Below are positions 27,101 through 36,217 of a stretch of DNA of 64,000 nucleotides, piece by piece (position 1 is the stretch's first letter; each line of letters starts with the position of its first letter). Both the position numbers and the translations under genes were made by a program. The notes beneath the pieces are model-generated. The model did no database searches. It was given only the letters and a program-made list of their open reading frames with translations, and was not told the origin of the DNA. The stretch spans positions 4,423-68,422 of the forward strand of contig CAYWIE010000006.1 of the NCBI GenBank assembly GCA_964458275.1, given 5' to 3'. The DNA comes from HGM04593 sp964458275 (GTDB lineage: Bacteria > Bacteroidota > Bacteroidia > Bacteroidales > Bacteroidaceae).

Positions 27101-28702
27101 GATTCCACCGAACAGCAGAACAGTGGAGAACTTACACTCACAAGACTCCCCGTGTCGATAGCAAACGCATTGCTCAAGCAGAACAATATCACTGCAAAAG
27201 GCTACCTTGACGGCAACATGACAATAAGCAGAGAAAACAACAGCACCATAGCAAACGGATACATACGCTTCGACTCGGTGTATGCCGACCTGCCACGCTT
27301 CGGCACAAACCTACATCTTGTAGACGACAAGGTAGAGGTCAAGGAGAGCAAGCTGCAGTTCTGCGACTTCAGCATATACGCAAAGGGCAACACTCCTTTC
27401 ACGATAAACGGAACGATAGACCTCATAGACCTGCCCGAAGCAGTGTTCGACCTGCGCATGAAAGCTGCCAATTACGAAATAATCAACTCCAAGCAGCAAA
27501 AGGGAAGCATGTTCTATGGCAGAATGTTCGTCGACCTGGACTCGCGCATAACAGGCCCCATGAATTCGCTTGACGTAAACGGCAGCGGAACAATACTCGG
27601 CAAGAGCGACATAACATACATACTTCCGAATACCCCATTGGAGGCAAGCAACGACCTCGACGGACTCGTTACGTTCACCAACTTCAAGGATACAGCAAGA
27701 ACCGCGACAGAGACGGCAGAGCAGATAGACTTCGGAAACATAAACATGAACCTCACCTTGCACATCGAAGAAGGTGCACGTATTAACGCCGACTTCGACG
27801 AAGAACGTACAAGCTACATAAAACTGCAAGGCGAAGGCAATCTCAACCTCACATACAACCGCGAATCGAGCATAAACCTCACCGGACGCTACACCCTCAG
27901 CAATGGAGAAATGAAATACACCCTGCCCATAATACCGCTGAAAACCTTCAGCATAGCAAGCGGCAGCAACATAACATGGACCGGCGACATAATGAATCCC
28001 GCCATAGACATCACAGCCACAGAGCGCGTAACATCATCGGTAACGATAGACAACAACACACAGGCAACAGCGTTCGATGTAGGAGTGAAGCTGACCAACA
28101 CCTTAGACAATATGGGCCTGAGCTTCACACTTACAGCCCCCGAAAATGCAGCAGTACAGAACCAGCTCAATTCAGTGGATGCCGAAACGCTCAACAAATA
28201 TGCACTCACAATGCTTATCACTGGCGTCTACACAGGCGGCGACAACAGTCTGAACGTCTCCAATGCCTTAAGTTCCTATCTCGACGCCCGAATAAACAAT
28301 CTTGTAGGAACAGCCATGAACAGCACAATGGACATCAATGTAGGCATAACAGATGTAGAGAACAGCGACACCGGAGACAAATACAAGAACTACTCGTTCA
28401 GTTTCACCAAAAGATTCTGGAACGATAGGCTGACAGTAATCGTAGGCGGCGAAGTAAACAACAACGAACACGCAACCAACAACGAAAGCTTCATAAACAA
28501 TGTATCGCTTGAATGGAAGATAAGCAACTCAGGCAACCGCTACCTGCGTCTCTTCTACGACAAGAACTATGAATCCATACTCGAAGGAGAGATAACCGAA
28601 GCCGGTGTAGGATATATATACAAGCGCAAGATGAACAATTTGAACGAACTTCTGATTTTCAGAAGAAAAGATAAAGGCACCAAAAACAAGCAATCATTGT
28701 AA
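24110..28702 (+). CDS. tamB: TamB-like translocation and assembly module protein
   Basis: 1530 residues. One N-terminal membrane helix (about 12-31) anchors it in the inner membrane. The rest is a very long run of beta-strands with AsmA-like repeats, and the C-terminal about 350 residues match the TamB (DUF490) domain, with the pattern LTGRYTLSNGEMKYTLPIIP before the end. TamB-type proteins span the periplasm and help lipid transport or outer-membrane assembly. A possible -7 box TTACTTTG lies at 24093. The next gene, 13 bases downstream, encodes the outer-membrane partner, so the pair is an operon. Confidence 0.9.
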   Translation: MDKTKRPKRRIARIAGRLIALPLFVMLTAIALLYLPPIQKCIIDKATEYISYHSNYNLSIGKFRLHFPFNLSIHDYTLTQDNDTLLGGERLRINIQPLPLLQGKAEINYITIENSNVDSHSLIDGVRIEGEIGNLRTSVRSYDISSNRVNINRLSLTDTRATISLSDKKAEADTAKNGPSEWFIALNNGSLSNIHVKVGVEEDSISYATRIGESKIEKVEINLHDNKYSLEELSISGSTFRYDKGDAADTISPVNHLHFDNIGAKIENAVYSPKESKIGITHMRFDQKPRGLSLANATLFATGDSIGYTIKKLQLASRNGSNLKADAVIPLKIKSGNVRSNISLILNKKDLQGLLVPDAYGKLASLPDSMLSLTAAVHGTMRKLYIDTIQTTIPHLASIGISGNLGNITAKNRTADLNLTATADNLHKLLYPTASNDTLPKERLRINSRLSLNNGEYATTGRLASDEGTIDIKARYQERDDSYVATANIKNFSLSKLLPEVPLRNVNAILTANGRGFDLFSPETNYRYTLLLDTLIYKEQVFNGITLNANQGNNVSDIHILSTSKGMAATMFARTLLKDSTINSYTNIELKNVELQQLIESGQSLRASMKAGITAYTDLKENHSIEINGEAMQIVYDNKHYTPEKLNMRFSTTQDSTRLNLTNGDLNVNGYMTAGYKAIIGSIEKTVARIQKTIESGDTLIDIRQYEKMLPETSLQMQAKEKNMLAGFLRLKGLAYKEVNLKLNLDTLNGVNSRASILHFEQRDIHLDTLRFALTQAGSRLKYFAGVRSRAMREKDEKATFGAAIYGALQGNELTTNYMFRDKNDIPGMRLGITTRIVNNGFKFRFTPDAILFRHPFTFNADNGIFINREARVTGNFDLRDSAGSGVSLLTITDSTDKRDLSLELHNIDLEAVTKILPFAPNLSGTVNADLHYRETGKGIFLGSDIHSNALAYEGTLIGDESLEISYIPISDKEQHSDVALYHNGDEVARLTGVYNSDSTEQQNSGELTLTRLPVSIANALLKQNNITAKGYLDGNMTISRENNSTIANGYIRFDSVYADLPRFGTNLHLVDDKVEVKESKLQFCDFSIYAKGNTPFTINGTIDLIDLPEAVFDLRMKAANYEIINSKQQKGSMFYGRMFVDLDSRITGPMNSLDVNGSGTILGKSDITYILPNTPLEASNDLDGLVTFTNFKDTARTATETAEQIDFGNINMNLTLHIEEGARINADFDEERTSYIKLQGEGNLNLTYNRESSINLTGRYTLSNGEMKYTLPIIPLKTFSIASGSNITWTGDIMNPAIDITATERVTSSVTIDNNTQATAFDVGVKLTNTLDNMGLSFTLTAPENAAVQNQLNSVDAETLNKYALTMLITGVYTGGDNSLNVSNALSSYLDARINNLVGTAMNSTMDINVGITDVENSDTGDKYKNYSFSFTKRFWNDRLTVIVGGEVNNNEHATNNESFINNVSLEWKISNSGNRYLRLFYDKNYESILEGEITEAGVGYIYKRKMNNLNELLIFRRKDKGTKNKQSL

Positions 28703-28715
28703 AACAGCCTGCAAA

Positions 28716-31031
28716 ATGAAAAGACTCCCATACATGACAATCCTTATATGCCTGATGCTCCTTTCGTGCAGCACCACACGCAACCTGCCCGAAGGCGAAG
28801 TGCTCTACACCGGCATAAAAGAGATAAACATCATAGACCGCAAGACAAATGCTGCTACTGCGATAGGCGACGAGGCGCTGACAGAAATTTCGGCAACTCT
28901 CGCCTGCCCGCCGAACTCAGCCATAGCAGGCAGCTCAAAATACCGCGGCATCCCCTTCGGACTATGGTGGTACAACAGCTTCGTAAACAGCAAAAGCAAG
29001 ATTGACAAATGGTTCTTCAAGACATTTGCCGCAACCCCCGTGCTGCTGTCCGATGTTAAGCCCGGACTTAGAGCACAAGTGGCAAGCAACCGCCTGCTGA
29101 ATTACGGCTACTTCAATGGCTATGTAACCGAAGAGACAATCCCCGATAAAAAGAATCCCAGAAAAGCAAAAGTAAGCTACACCGTTACACTCAACCGCCC
29201 CTACACATACGACTCCATAGAATATCGCCACTTTTCCGAGGGCGAAGAGAGCCTTATCGCCTCCACCCTCAGAAAAAGCAGTCTCGTCAAAGGCGAGCAG
29301 TTCAGTGTCCCCAACCTCACCGCCGAACGCGACAGAATATCCGCTCTCCTGCGCAACAACGGTTACTATTACTATCAGAACGACTACATAACATACAACG
29401 CAGACACCATAAACAATCCCGGACACATCAGCCTAAGAATAGAACCGCGTAAAGGACTCTCCTCCGAGACCAGAAAGCCGTGGCATATAGGACGTACCAC
29501 ATTGAAAATAACAAGACCGGGCATACGCAACTCCCACACAGACACACTCACATTCAGAAACCTGACATACATCTACAACGGCGAAAAGCCGCCGGTACGT
29601 CCCGGAACCATCCTGCGCAACATACAGCTGCGCAGAGGCACGCTCTACTCACAAGAGAGACAATCGCTGACCTTGCAACAACTGAGCAGCCTCAATATCT
29701 TCGACGGACTGAATATCTCGTTCGCCCCGCAGCCTGGCAATCCGCCGGGAGACACTCTCGATATGAATATCACCGCACAGCTCGGCAAGCCCTACGATTT
29801 TACATTTGAGCTGAATGCCACCACAAAGAGCAACGACCAGATAGGTCCCGGCAGCAAGATAACATTGTCGAGAAACAACCTTTTCCGTGGCGGCGAAACA
29901 CTGAAATTCTCACTCTTCGGCTCATACGAATGGCAAACGGACAGCGACGTCCGCGGAAAAGAATCTGTGATAAATTCATGGGAGATAGGCTCGAACGTCT
30001 CGCTGACATTTCCCCGCATATTCTTCCCGCTTATACACAGACGGCATCTGCGTTTCCCCTCATCCACCTCGTTCAGCATCTATGGCAACCAACTCAACCG
30101 TTCGGGCTTCTTCAAGATGGTGCATGTGGGCGGCGAAGCAGCATACACCCTCAAGCCCAAGCAGACCACCACTCACAAGATAATCCCCTTCCGTCTCACC
30201 TACGACATGCTGCAACGTACCACTGCCAAGTTCGACTCCATAGTGTCGGGCAACCGCTCCATAGCCAACAGCTTCCGCGATCAGTTCATACCTGCGATGC
30301 AATACAGTGTAACATACGACAATGCATCCACTTCGCACAGGAACAAGACATGGTGGGAAACCGGCATAACCTCCTCTGGCAACATAGTCTCGCTTGCGTT
30401 CTGCGCCTTCGGCGAAAAGTGGGGCGAGAAGAACAAGAACATCTTCGACAACCCGTATGCCCAGTTCATGAAACTTACCACAGAAGTTCGCAACCTCTTT
30501 CGCATAGACTCACGCAACCACATTGCCACGCGCTTCATGGCAGGAGCAATTGCAAGTTACGGCAACTCCACCACAGCACCATACAGCGAGCAGTTCTATA
30601 TAGGCGGCGCCAACAGCCTGCGAGCCTTTACCGTCCGTTCATTGGGGCCGGGCAGCTACCATCCGGCAGATGCCACGCGCTACTCCTATCTCGACGAGAC
30701 GGGCACGCTTAAGCTCGAAGCCAACGTGGAATACCGCGCCAAGCTGTTTGGCGATCTTCAAGGTGCCCTTTTTGTGGATGCGGGCAACATTTGGCTGCTT
30801 AGAGAAGACAAGGAACGTCCCGGCGGAAAATTCTCGCTGAAGGATTTTGCCGACCAGATAGCACTGAATACAGGATTCGGCTTGCGCTACGATCTGCAAT
30901 TCCTCGTACTTCGATTCGATGTAGGCATCGCCTTGCACTATCCCTATGACACAGGCAAAAGCGGATACTACAACATACCATCGTTCGGCAAAGGATATGC
31001 ATGGCACTTTGCGATAGGCTACCCATTCTGA
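28716..31031 (+). CDS. tamL: TamL: lipidated BamA/TamA-family outer-membrane protein
   Basis: 771 residues. Unlike TamA of Proteobacteria it has a lipobox (MLLSC, lipidated C18), the mark of the Bacteroidetes TamL form. POTRA-like regions occupy about 25-330, and the C-terminal half is an Omp85 beta-barrel with the conserved segment YIGGANSLRAF (about 628-638) and LFVDAGNIW, ending in a terminal aromatic (GYPF). It is expected to work with TamB to insert or fold outer-membrane proteins. Co-transcribed with tamB. Confidence 0.92.
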   Translation: MKRLPYMTILICLMLLSCSTTRNLPEGEVLYTGIKEINIIDRKTNAATAIGDEALTEISATLACPPNSAIAGSSKYRGIPFGLWWYNSFVNSKSKIDKWFFKTFAATPVLLSDVKPGLRAQVASNRLLNYGYFNGYVTEETIPDKKNPRKAKVSYTVTLNRPYTYDSIEYRHFSEGEESLIASTLRKSSLVKGEQFSVPNLTAERDRISALLRNNGYYYYQNDYITYNADTINNPGHISLRIEPRKGLSSETRKPWHIGRTTLKITRPGIRNSHTDTLTFRNLTYIYNGEKPPVRPGTILRNIQLRRGTLYSQERQSLTLQQLSSLNIFDGLNISFAPQPGNPPGDTLDMNITAQLGKPYDFTFELNATTKSNDQIGPGSKITLSRNNLFRGGETLKFSLFGSYEWQTDSDVRGKESVINSWEIGSNVSLTFPRIFFPLIHRRHLRFPSSTSFSIYGNQLNRSGFFKMVHVGGEAAYTLKPKQTTTHKIIPFRLTYDMLQRTTAKFDSIVSGNRSIANSFRDQFIPAMQYSVTYDNASTSHRNKTWWETGITSSGNIVSLAFCAFGEKWGEKNKNIFDNPYAQFMKLTTEVRNLFRIDSRNHIATRFMAGAIASYGNSTTAPYSEQFYIGGANSLRAFTVRSLGPGSYHPADATRYSYLDETGTLKLEANVEYRAKLFGDLQGALFVDAGNIWLLREDKERPGGKFSLKDFADQIALNTGFGLRYDLQFLVLRFDVGIALHYPYDTGKSGYYNIPSFGKGYAWHFAIGYPF

Positions 31032-31108
31032 CGCTATCGCAACCATATACCCGAAGCACTCCAAAAAGGAACGCTGCAATTGCATGTATAAAAAAGAAAT
31101 AAAATCCA

Positions 31109-31137
31109 TTGACATTTAAAAATATTAACTAACTTTG
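31109..31137 (+). promoter_or_regulatory. Promoter of the nucleotidyltransferase gene
   Basis: TTG (31109-31111) and TAACTTTG (31130-31137) are 18 bases apart, a good match to the -33/-7 pattern. The start codon is about 80 bases downstream. Confidence 0.7.
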
Positions 31138-31219
31138 TCGCTGTTTTGCAGGTAGCTTCTTAAACAGCTTCCGAATTGCGATACAATTATAATTACATAC
31201 TTAAAAATAAAAAAGAATC

Positions 31220-32125
31220 ATGAAACCTACACTTTTTGTATTAGCAGCAGGAATGGGTAGCCGTTACGGTGGTCTTAAACAGCTCGACGGTCTTGGCCCC
31301 AATGGAGAAACCATCATGGATTATTCAATCTTCGATGCAATCCGCGCCGGCTTTGGCAAATTGGTATTCGTAATCCGCAAAGACTTCGAACAGGATTTCC
31401 GCGAGAAAATCCTCAGCAAATATGAGGGACATCTTCCCGTAGAATTGGTATTCCAGGCAATAGACGACCTTCCCGCAGGCTTCACAGCACCCGAAGACCG
31501 CAAAAAGCCTTGGGGTACAAACCACGCTGTTCTCATGGGCAAGGACGCAATCAAGGAACCTTTTGCTGTAATCAACGCTGACGACTTCTATGGCAAGGAC
31601 GCATTTGCTGTAATGGGCAAATGGCTCTCTGAACTCCCCGAAGGCAGCACAAACAAATATAGCATGGTAGGCTTCCGTGTATGCAACACACTCAGCGAGA
31701 ACGGCAGCGTAGCACGCGGTGTCTGCGAGAAGAATGAAGAGAACATGCTTACAGGTGTTGTTGAGCGTACAGAAATCATGCGCGTAGACGGCAAAATCTG
31801 CTACAAGGACGAAAACGGTGCTTGGATAGAGGTTGCCGAGAACTCACCTGTATCAATGAACTTCTGGGGCTTCACACCCGACTACTTCAACTACTCTGAA
31901 GAGCAGTTCGTTGAGTTCTTGAAGGCAAATGCAAGCAACCCCAAATCAGAGTTCTTCATTCCTTTGGTAATCGACACACTCATCAACAGCGGTAAAGCAA
32001 CTTGCGAGGTACTCGACACAACATCAAAATGGTTCGGCGTAACATACGCAGACGACCGTCAGGCAACTGTTGACAAGATTGTATCTTTGATAGAGGCTGG
32101 TGAATATCCCAACAAGCTCTTCTAA
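31220..32125 (+). CDS. Nucleotidyltransferase (sugar-phosphate type)
   Basis: 301 residues. The opening LAAGMGSRYGGLKQL is the signature of the NTP-transferase (glucose-1-phosphate nucleotidyltransferase-like) fold, and INADDFYGKDAF supplies the metal-binding aspartates. The protein keeps only the catalytic domain, without a left-handed beta-helix. Sugar and nucleotide specificity cannot be told from sequence; an activation step for cell-surface glycan synthesis is the likely type of reaction. It stands alone between a good promoter and a terminator. Confidence 0.85.
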   Translation: MKPTLFVLAAGMGSRYGGLKQLDGLGPNGETIMDYSIFDAIRAGFGKLVFVIRKDFEQDFREKILSKYEGHLPVELVFQAIDDLPAGFTAPEDRKKPWGTNHAVLMGKDAIKEPFAVINADDFYGKDAFAVMGKWLSELPEGSTNKYSMVGFRVCNTLSENGSVARGVCEKNEENMLTGVVERTEIMRVDGKICYKDENGAWIEVAENSPVSMNFWGFTPDYFNYSEEQFVEFLKANASNPKSEFFIPLVIDTLINSGKATCEVLDTTSKWFGVTYADDRQATVDKIVSLIEAGEYPNKLF

Positions 32126-32143
32126 TCTTACGTAGCAATAGCA

Positions 32144-32171
32144 AAATAAGGGGCACGTGTGCCCCTTATTT
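32144..32171 (+). terminator. Terminator of the nucleotidyltransferase gene
   Basis: Arms AAATAAGGGGCAC (32144-32156) and GTGCCCCTTATTT (32159-32171) are exact complements, followed by a T-rich stretch. Confidence 0.8.
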
Positions 32172-32200
32172 CTATTTCAATCAAGCACAAAACTATAACC

Positions 32201-33967
32201 ATGAAAAGACTTAATTACATCATTCTGTTTGCCGCAGCCCTCATGATGGCAGCATGCTCAAACACTCCTCGCACATTCACCAACGAAGAGGTTACAGAAG
32301 CATGGCACAAAGGACTCACCCTCCCTGTAGAGGCATCGGCGCAGTTCCCTCCCAAACCCGTGAAACCCGAAAAGGACAACGGACTGAACATCCTCGTCGA
32401 TGTATCGCATCAATGTACATTTGCCTACCTGTGGGGCATGCCTCCCCAATTGAGAGGCGACGGCTACCGTGCTATCCCCTCAATGGCATCGCTCGACAAG
32501 GTGCTTGACGAAAAAGGTGTAAGCCGTATGCGTCTGCAGTTCGACAGCGAGAACAACATCTACCCCTTCGGCTGGGTACCCAACTACAAATACAACATTG
32601 TTGTTACACAGCAGCTCGACAGAAACGCTCCCGGATATACAAAAGCCGAGTGTGAAGCACTCGAAGAGTATGTAGCAGACGGAGGCTCACTCTTCATCCT
32701 TACCAATCCTCAGAACAGCGTTGAAGGTTGGAGCATGAACGACCTCGCAGGTGTGTTTGGAGCAAAATATACCGACAAGCAGGACAAGTTCAACGGATTC
32801 AACTATTCAGTGATAGAGGTTGACGACAAGTGGGAAATCCTTGCAAAAGGCGAGAACGGACAGCCCGTGCGTGCACGCCGCACATACAAGGACGGTCGCG
32901 TTATAATCAGCGGATACAGCGAAGAGATACACTTCGAAGAGATACACGACCATGCAAGCGACGAAGAGAAGGCACGTAAGACCGACATCAACAAATGCCG
33001 TCGTGCCATCATAGACGAAACATTCGGATGGCTGAGCGAAAATCAGAAGTCGTTCGGCGAGAAATATCGCCCAGGTCAAAGCGGATGGGGTGGCGGCGGT
33101 GCCATCTATCCCGAACTTGAGACCAACCTCGAGGGCTTTGTTGTATACTACACTCCCAACATGGACGAAAAGCTCAAGCAGACGGTGGTTACAGAAATGC
33201 CCCGCATCACAAAACAGATAATGGCATGGCACCCCTCAACTCCGACACCCGAGCCTATGTATCTGCTTCTTGCAGCCGGTGGCGGTGGCGGATGGGCAGT
33301 AAACGCATACAAACCTAAAGAGAATGGTATTATAAGTACAGACATTTGGGGACTTATCGGCATCTATGCACATGAGCTGGCACATACACTCGGAGGTCCC
33401 GAAAATGCCAAAGGAGAAAAGGCTGGCGAATCCCCCTTCCATAATCAGGGTGAGGCGCACGCCGGATGGTTCCAGGGGAAAATCATGGCAATGTACGACA
33501 GCGCACTGCTCGAAAGACCAAACAGAGACTGCCATTTGAACTTTACTCCTGAATATATGGATATCGACCTCAAACGATACACCAACGACGCTGCATATGC
33601 CGACAGTTGCGGCAAAGGAAAGGATTGGGCAAAATCATGGGTAATCTGGCAGAAGATGGATGACGTCTACGGCACAACATGGTACCCCCGTTGGAGACAT
33701 ATACAGTACACACGCTGGATGGAGACACCCGAAAAGGTGCTTACTTGGGAAGAGACCGTAGAGGATATGTCGATAGCAGTAGGCGAGGACCTGTTCCCCT
33801 TCTTCCGCGCCATAAACACTTCACTCGACCGCGAAAAGTGTGGCGAGATTGAATTCAACGGAGAAAAGCTCACACTCCCCGTTGCACGCATCGATGCAAC
33901 AACCCCTCCCGGTAAAGTGAATCTGTCAAATATCGGCGATTGGTCCAAACCTCTCGAAAAGAAATAA
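32201..33967 (+). CDS. Lipoprotein with HExxH zinc-metallopeptidase motif, family not recognised
   Basis: 588 residues from the ATG at 32201; an ATG at 32159 is in frame but lies inside the upstream terminator. Lipobox AAC puts the lipidated cysteine at C19. Residues about 60-230 resemble an amidotransferase-like alpha/beta fold (LNILVDVSH, ALEEYVADGGSLFILTN). Residues 391-395 are HELAH in a hydrophobic helix, followed by TLGGPE and NQGEAHAGWFQ, consistent with a zincin active site and a downstream acidic ligand. A surface or periplasmic peptidase is likely by motif, but I do not recognise the family. No further gene follows on this strand before the terminator. Confidence 0.7.
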   Translation: MKRLNYIILFAAALMMAACSNTPRTFTNEEVTEAWHKGLTLPVEASAQFPPKPVKPEKDNGLNILVDVSHQCTFAYLWGMPPQLRGDGYRAIPSMASLDKVLDEKGVSRMRLQFDSENNIYPFGWVPNYKYNIVVTQQLDRNAPGYTKAECEALEEYVADGGSLFILTNPQNSVEGWSMNDLAGVFGAKYTDKQDKFNGFNYSVIEVDDKWEILAKGENGQPVRARRTYKDGRVIISGYSEEIHFEEIHDHASDEEKARKTDINKCRRAIIDETFGWLSENQKSFGEKYRPGQSGWGGGGAIYPELETNLEGFVVYYTPNMDEKLKQTVVTEMPRITKQIMAWHPSTPTPEPMYLLLAAGGGGGWAVNAYKPKENGIISTDIWGLIGIYAHELAHTLGGPENAKGEKAGESPFHNQGEAHAGWFQGKIMAMYDSALLERPNRDCHLNFTPEYMDIDLKRYTNDAAYADSCGKGKDWAKSWVIWQKMDDVYGTTWYPRWRHIQYTRWMETPEKVLTWEETVEDMSIAVGEDLFPFFRAINTSLDREKCGEIEFNGEKLTLPVARIDATTPPGKVNLSNIGDWSKPLEKK

Positions 33968-33982
33968 ATGTCACTAATAATC

Positions 33983-34020
33983 ACAACAACGGCACCTATG
34001 GGTGCCGTTGTTGTTCTTTA
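33983..34020. terminator. Terminator between the metallopeptidase and tatD-like genes
   Basis: Perfect 14-base arms ACAACAACGGCACC (33983-33996) and GGTGCCGTTGTTGT (34001-34014) around TATG, followed by TCTTTA. Genes on both sides converge on it. Confidence 0.8.
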
Positions 34021-34041
34021 AGGGCTTTGAGGTCTCTAAGG

Positions 34042-34662
34042 TTAAAACCCGAAGATGGAACAATTCTCATTTACAGTTTCTGCAAGCACGTCTATGGAAA
34101 TGGATAGAGCCGAAGCCACTTCGGAATAGTGCACAATCAATGGAACGCAATCCTCGTCGCTCTCCAAAAAGAGACGGTTGCGTGGTGTTGCCAAAAGCGC
34201 CTCGACGTTATACGACGTGCCGAATGACAGGTACATGCCCGCATTGATGTACTGTCGCGCCTGTTCGGGCTTGCCACGGAACCCATGCACAACCCACGGC
34301 TGACGCGGGCGCAACTCCTTATGCAATCTCATTACATGCTCCATCCCTTTCACCACATGCAGGAGAAGGGGTTTCCCGACAGACTCGGAGAGGGCGACGT
34401 GCCGCCTGAAGACAACCTCCTGCAAAGATACAGGAACGGGACTTTTCAATGAATCAAATCCACATTCACCCACAGCCCTTACAGACGAAGTGGCTGCAAT
34501 CCTTTCTACGGCACGCATATCCTCCTCCCATTTCTCGCCGATTTTCCAAGGGTGTATTCCCACAGACGCAAACCGTATTCCGTCGGGAACGGCGACTCCG
34601 CAATCGAGAATGAACCTTCTGTCGTCGTGCGGTACATTATGGCAATGAATATCGGTTAACAT
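34042..34662 (-). CDS. TatD-family metal-dependent hydrolase
   Basis: 206 residues, shorter than E. coli TatD (about 260) but typical of a compact Bacteroidetes form. Metal ligands are visible: H6 and H8 in TDIHCHN, E66 in AVGECGFD, a histidine in LLLHVVKG, a histidine in WVVHGFRG, and the aspartate in FLESDED. TatD proteins are amidohydrolase-fold nucleases or deacylases; the true substrate is uncertain. The gene lies 38 bases downstream of the mgtC-like gene on the same strand. Confidence 0.88.
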   Translation of the reverse strand: MLTDIHCHNVPHDDRRFILDCGVAVPDGIRFASVGIHPWKIGEKWEEDMRAVERIAATSSVRAVGECGFDSLKSPVPVSLQEVVFRRHVALSESVGKPLLLHVVKGMEHVMRLHKELRPRQPWVVHGFRGKPEQARQYINAGMYLSFGTSYNVEALLATPRNRLFLESDEDCVPLIVHYSEVASALSISIDVLAETVNENCSIFGF

Positions 34663-34700
34663 AAATGAGGTATTTCTGCTTCCCTGGAAATTTTGACTGC

Positions 34701-35366
34701 TTACTCTATTCTTCGCACAACAACATCTTCGTAGCTGTTCAGATGGGCAATGAGAATCGACTCGTCGCTTTTGCGTTTCGACTTGACGACCATCGTTATA
34801 TCGTAAACAACCGTATCGGCAATGCCTCTCTCTTCCAGCTGATACGAAACAATCACAAAATTGCTGTTCGCCAACGACGAAGAGACAGCTTTAGGAATAT
34901 CCTTATTGCGGGTAGAAAACTCAACGACAAAGCTCCTCAGACCTAAGTTCTTGAACAGACGGCTCAACAGTTCGAGCCCCACAAGCGTAAGGACAGTTGC
35001 CGAAATGCCGAGAGCGAACATTCCCGCACCTACGCACATGCCTATACCCGATGTTGCCCAAATTCCCGCAGCTGTGGTCAACCCTCTGACAATCTGCTTG
35101 TTGAGTATTATTGTGCCCGCGCCGATAAATCCTATTCCCGAAACAATCTGTGCCGCTATTCGGCTGGGGTCGAGTCCGACACCCTCTCTGCCAAGCACAC
35201 TGTCAAAGCCATATTGCGAGATAATCATAAGCAGCGCACTGCCTACGGCAACCAAAAAATGCGTGCGGTAACCAGCCTCTTTAGCACGATATTCCCGCTC
35301 CAGTCCGATAAGGGTTCCAAGCACACCTGCAACCACAAGCCTTGAAACAAATTCCAACGTCATCAT
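34701..35366 (-). CDS. MgtC/SapB-family membrane protein
   Basis: 221 residues. The N-terminal half has four to five membrane helices with the MgtC signature GLEREYRAKEAGYRTHFLVAVGSAL, then GIGFIGAGTI. The C-terminal about 80 residues form a soluble ACT-like domain. MgtC-type proteins are linked to magnesium limitation and ATP synthase control in some pathogens; the function here is unknown. It probably heads the mgtC-tatD transcript and is divergent from the IscU-like gene. Confidence 0.88.
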   Translation of the reverse strand: MMTLEFVSRLVVAGVLGTLIGLEREYRAKEAGYRTHFLVAVGSALLMIISQYGFDSVLGREGVGLDPSRIAAQIVSGIGFIGAGTIILNKQIVRGLTTAAGIWATSGIGMCVGAGMFALGISATVLTLVGLELLSRLFKNLGLRSFVVEFSTRNKDIPKAVSSSLANSNFVIVSYQLEERGIADTVVYDITMVVKSKRKSDESILIAHLNSYEDVVVRRIE

Positions 35367-35460
35367 AATCCACTTTTATTTGAAACACTATTTTTTGCGA
35401 ATATAACAATAAGTTTCCAAAATATTTTGCCAATTTAAACAGCAATTCCAATAAAAACAT

Positions 35461-35468
35461 TAAATTTG
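35461..35468 (+). promoter_or_regulatory. -7 box (TAAATTTG) of the IscU-like/GGGtGRT operon
   Basis: TAAATTTG matches the -7 consensus and is 34 bases before the ATG at 35503. A clear -33 box is not seen at standard spacing. Confidence 0.5.
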
Positions 35469-35502
35469 CAAACGGAAAAATCACCAATTAAAATATTCAA
35501 TT

Positions 35503-36204
35503 ATGGTTTATTCACACGAAGTAGAAAACATGTGTGTTGTAAAGAAAGGTCCCAATCATGGTCCCGCTCCCATCCCCGAAGAGGGTAAGTGGGTAAAAGC
35601 CAAAGAGATTGTAGACATTTCAGGCTTTACACACGGTATTGGCTGGTGCGCTCCTCAGCAGGGTGCATGCAAGCTCTCATTGAACATCAAGAACGGTATC
35701 ATTCAGGAGGCTCTCGTTGAGACAATCGGCTGTTCAGGTATGACACACTCTGCTGCTATGGCATCAGAGATTCTTCCCGGCAAGACAATCCTTGAAGCTC
35801 TCAATACCGACCTCGTTTGCGACGCTATCAACACCGCTATGCGCGAGTTGTTCCTTCAGATTGTTTACGGCCGTAGCCAGTCTGCTTTCTCTGAGGGCGG
35901 CTTGATTATCGGTGCAGGTCTTGAGGATCTCGGTAAAGGTCTCCGCAGCCAGACAGGTACTCTCTACGGTACATTGGCGAAGGGTTCACGTTACCTTGAG
36001 ATGGCAGAGGGCTACATCACACGTCTCGCTCTCGACAAGAACGACGAGATCTGCGGTTACGAGTTCATCAACCTCGGCCAGCTTATGGATGAGATTAAGA
36101 AGGGCACAGACGCCAACGAGGCTGTCAAGAAATTGACAAAGACATATGGTCGTTTCTCTGAGGAGGCAGGTGCAGTTAAGTATATTGACCCACGTAAAGA
36201 ATAA
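35503..36204 (+). CDS. IscU/NifU-N-like iron-sulfur scaffold family protein
   Basis: 233 residues, longer than IscU (about 130). Cysteines lie in GWCAPQQGACKL and ETIGCSGMTHSA, and the segment resembles the NifU N-terminal scaffold domain in relatives annotated as iron-sulfur cluster assembly scaffold protein. The extra C-terminal half (about 120-233) is peculiar to this form. It is followed after 13 bases by a GGGtGRT-family gene, and the two genes are typically found together. No iscS, sufBCD or other assembly genes are beside it, so a dedicated role apart from general Fe-S assembly is possible. Codon use is strongly biased, suggesting high expression. Confidence 0.78.
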   Translation: MVYSHEVENMCVVKKGPNHGPAPIPEEGKWVKAKEIVDISGFTHGIGWCAPQQGACKLSLNIKNGIIQEALVETIGCSGMTHSAAMASEILPGKTILEALNTDLVCDAINTAMRELFLQIVYGRSQSAFSEGGLIIGAGLEDLGKGLRSQTGTLYGTLAKGSRYLEMAEGYITRLALDKNDEICGYEFINLGQLMDEIKKGTDANEAVKKLTKTYGRFSEEAGAVKYIDPRKE

Positions 36205-36217
36205 GGAGGACTAAGCT

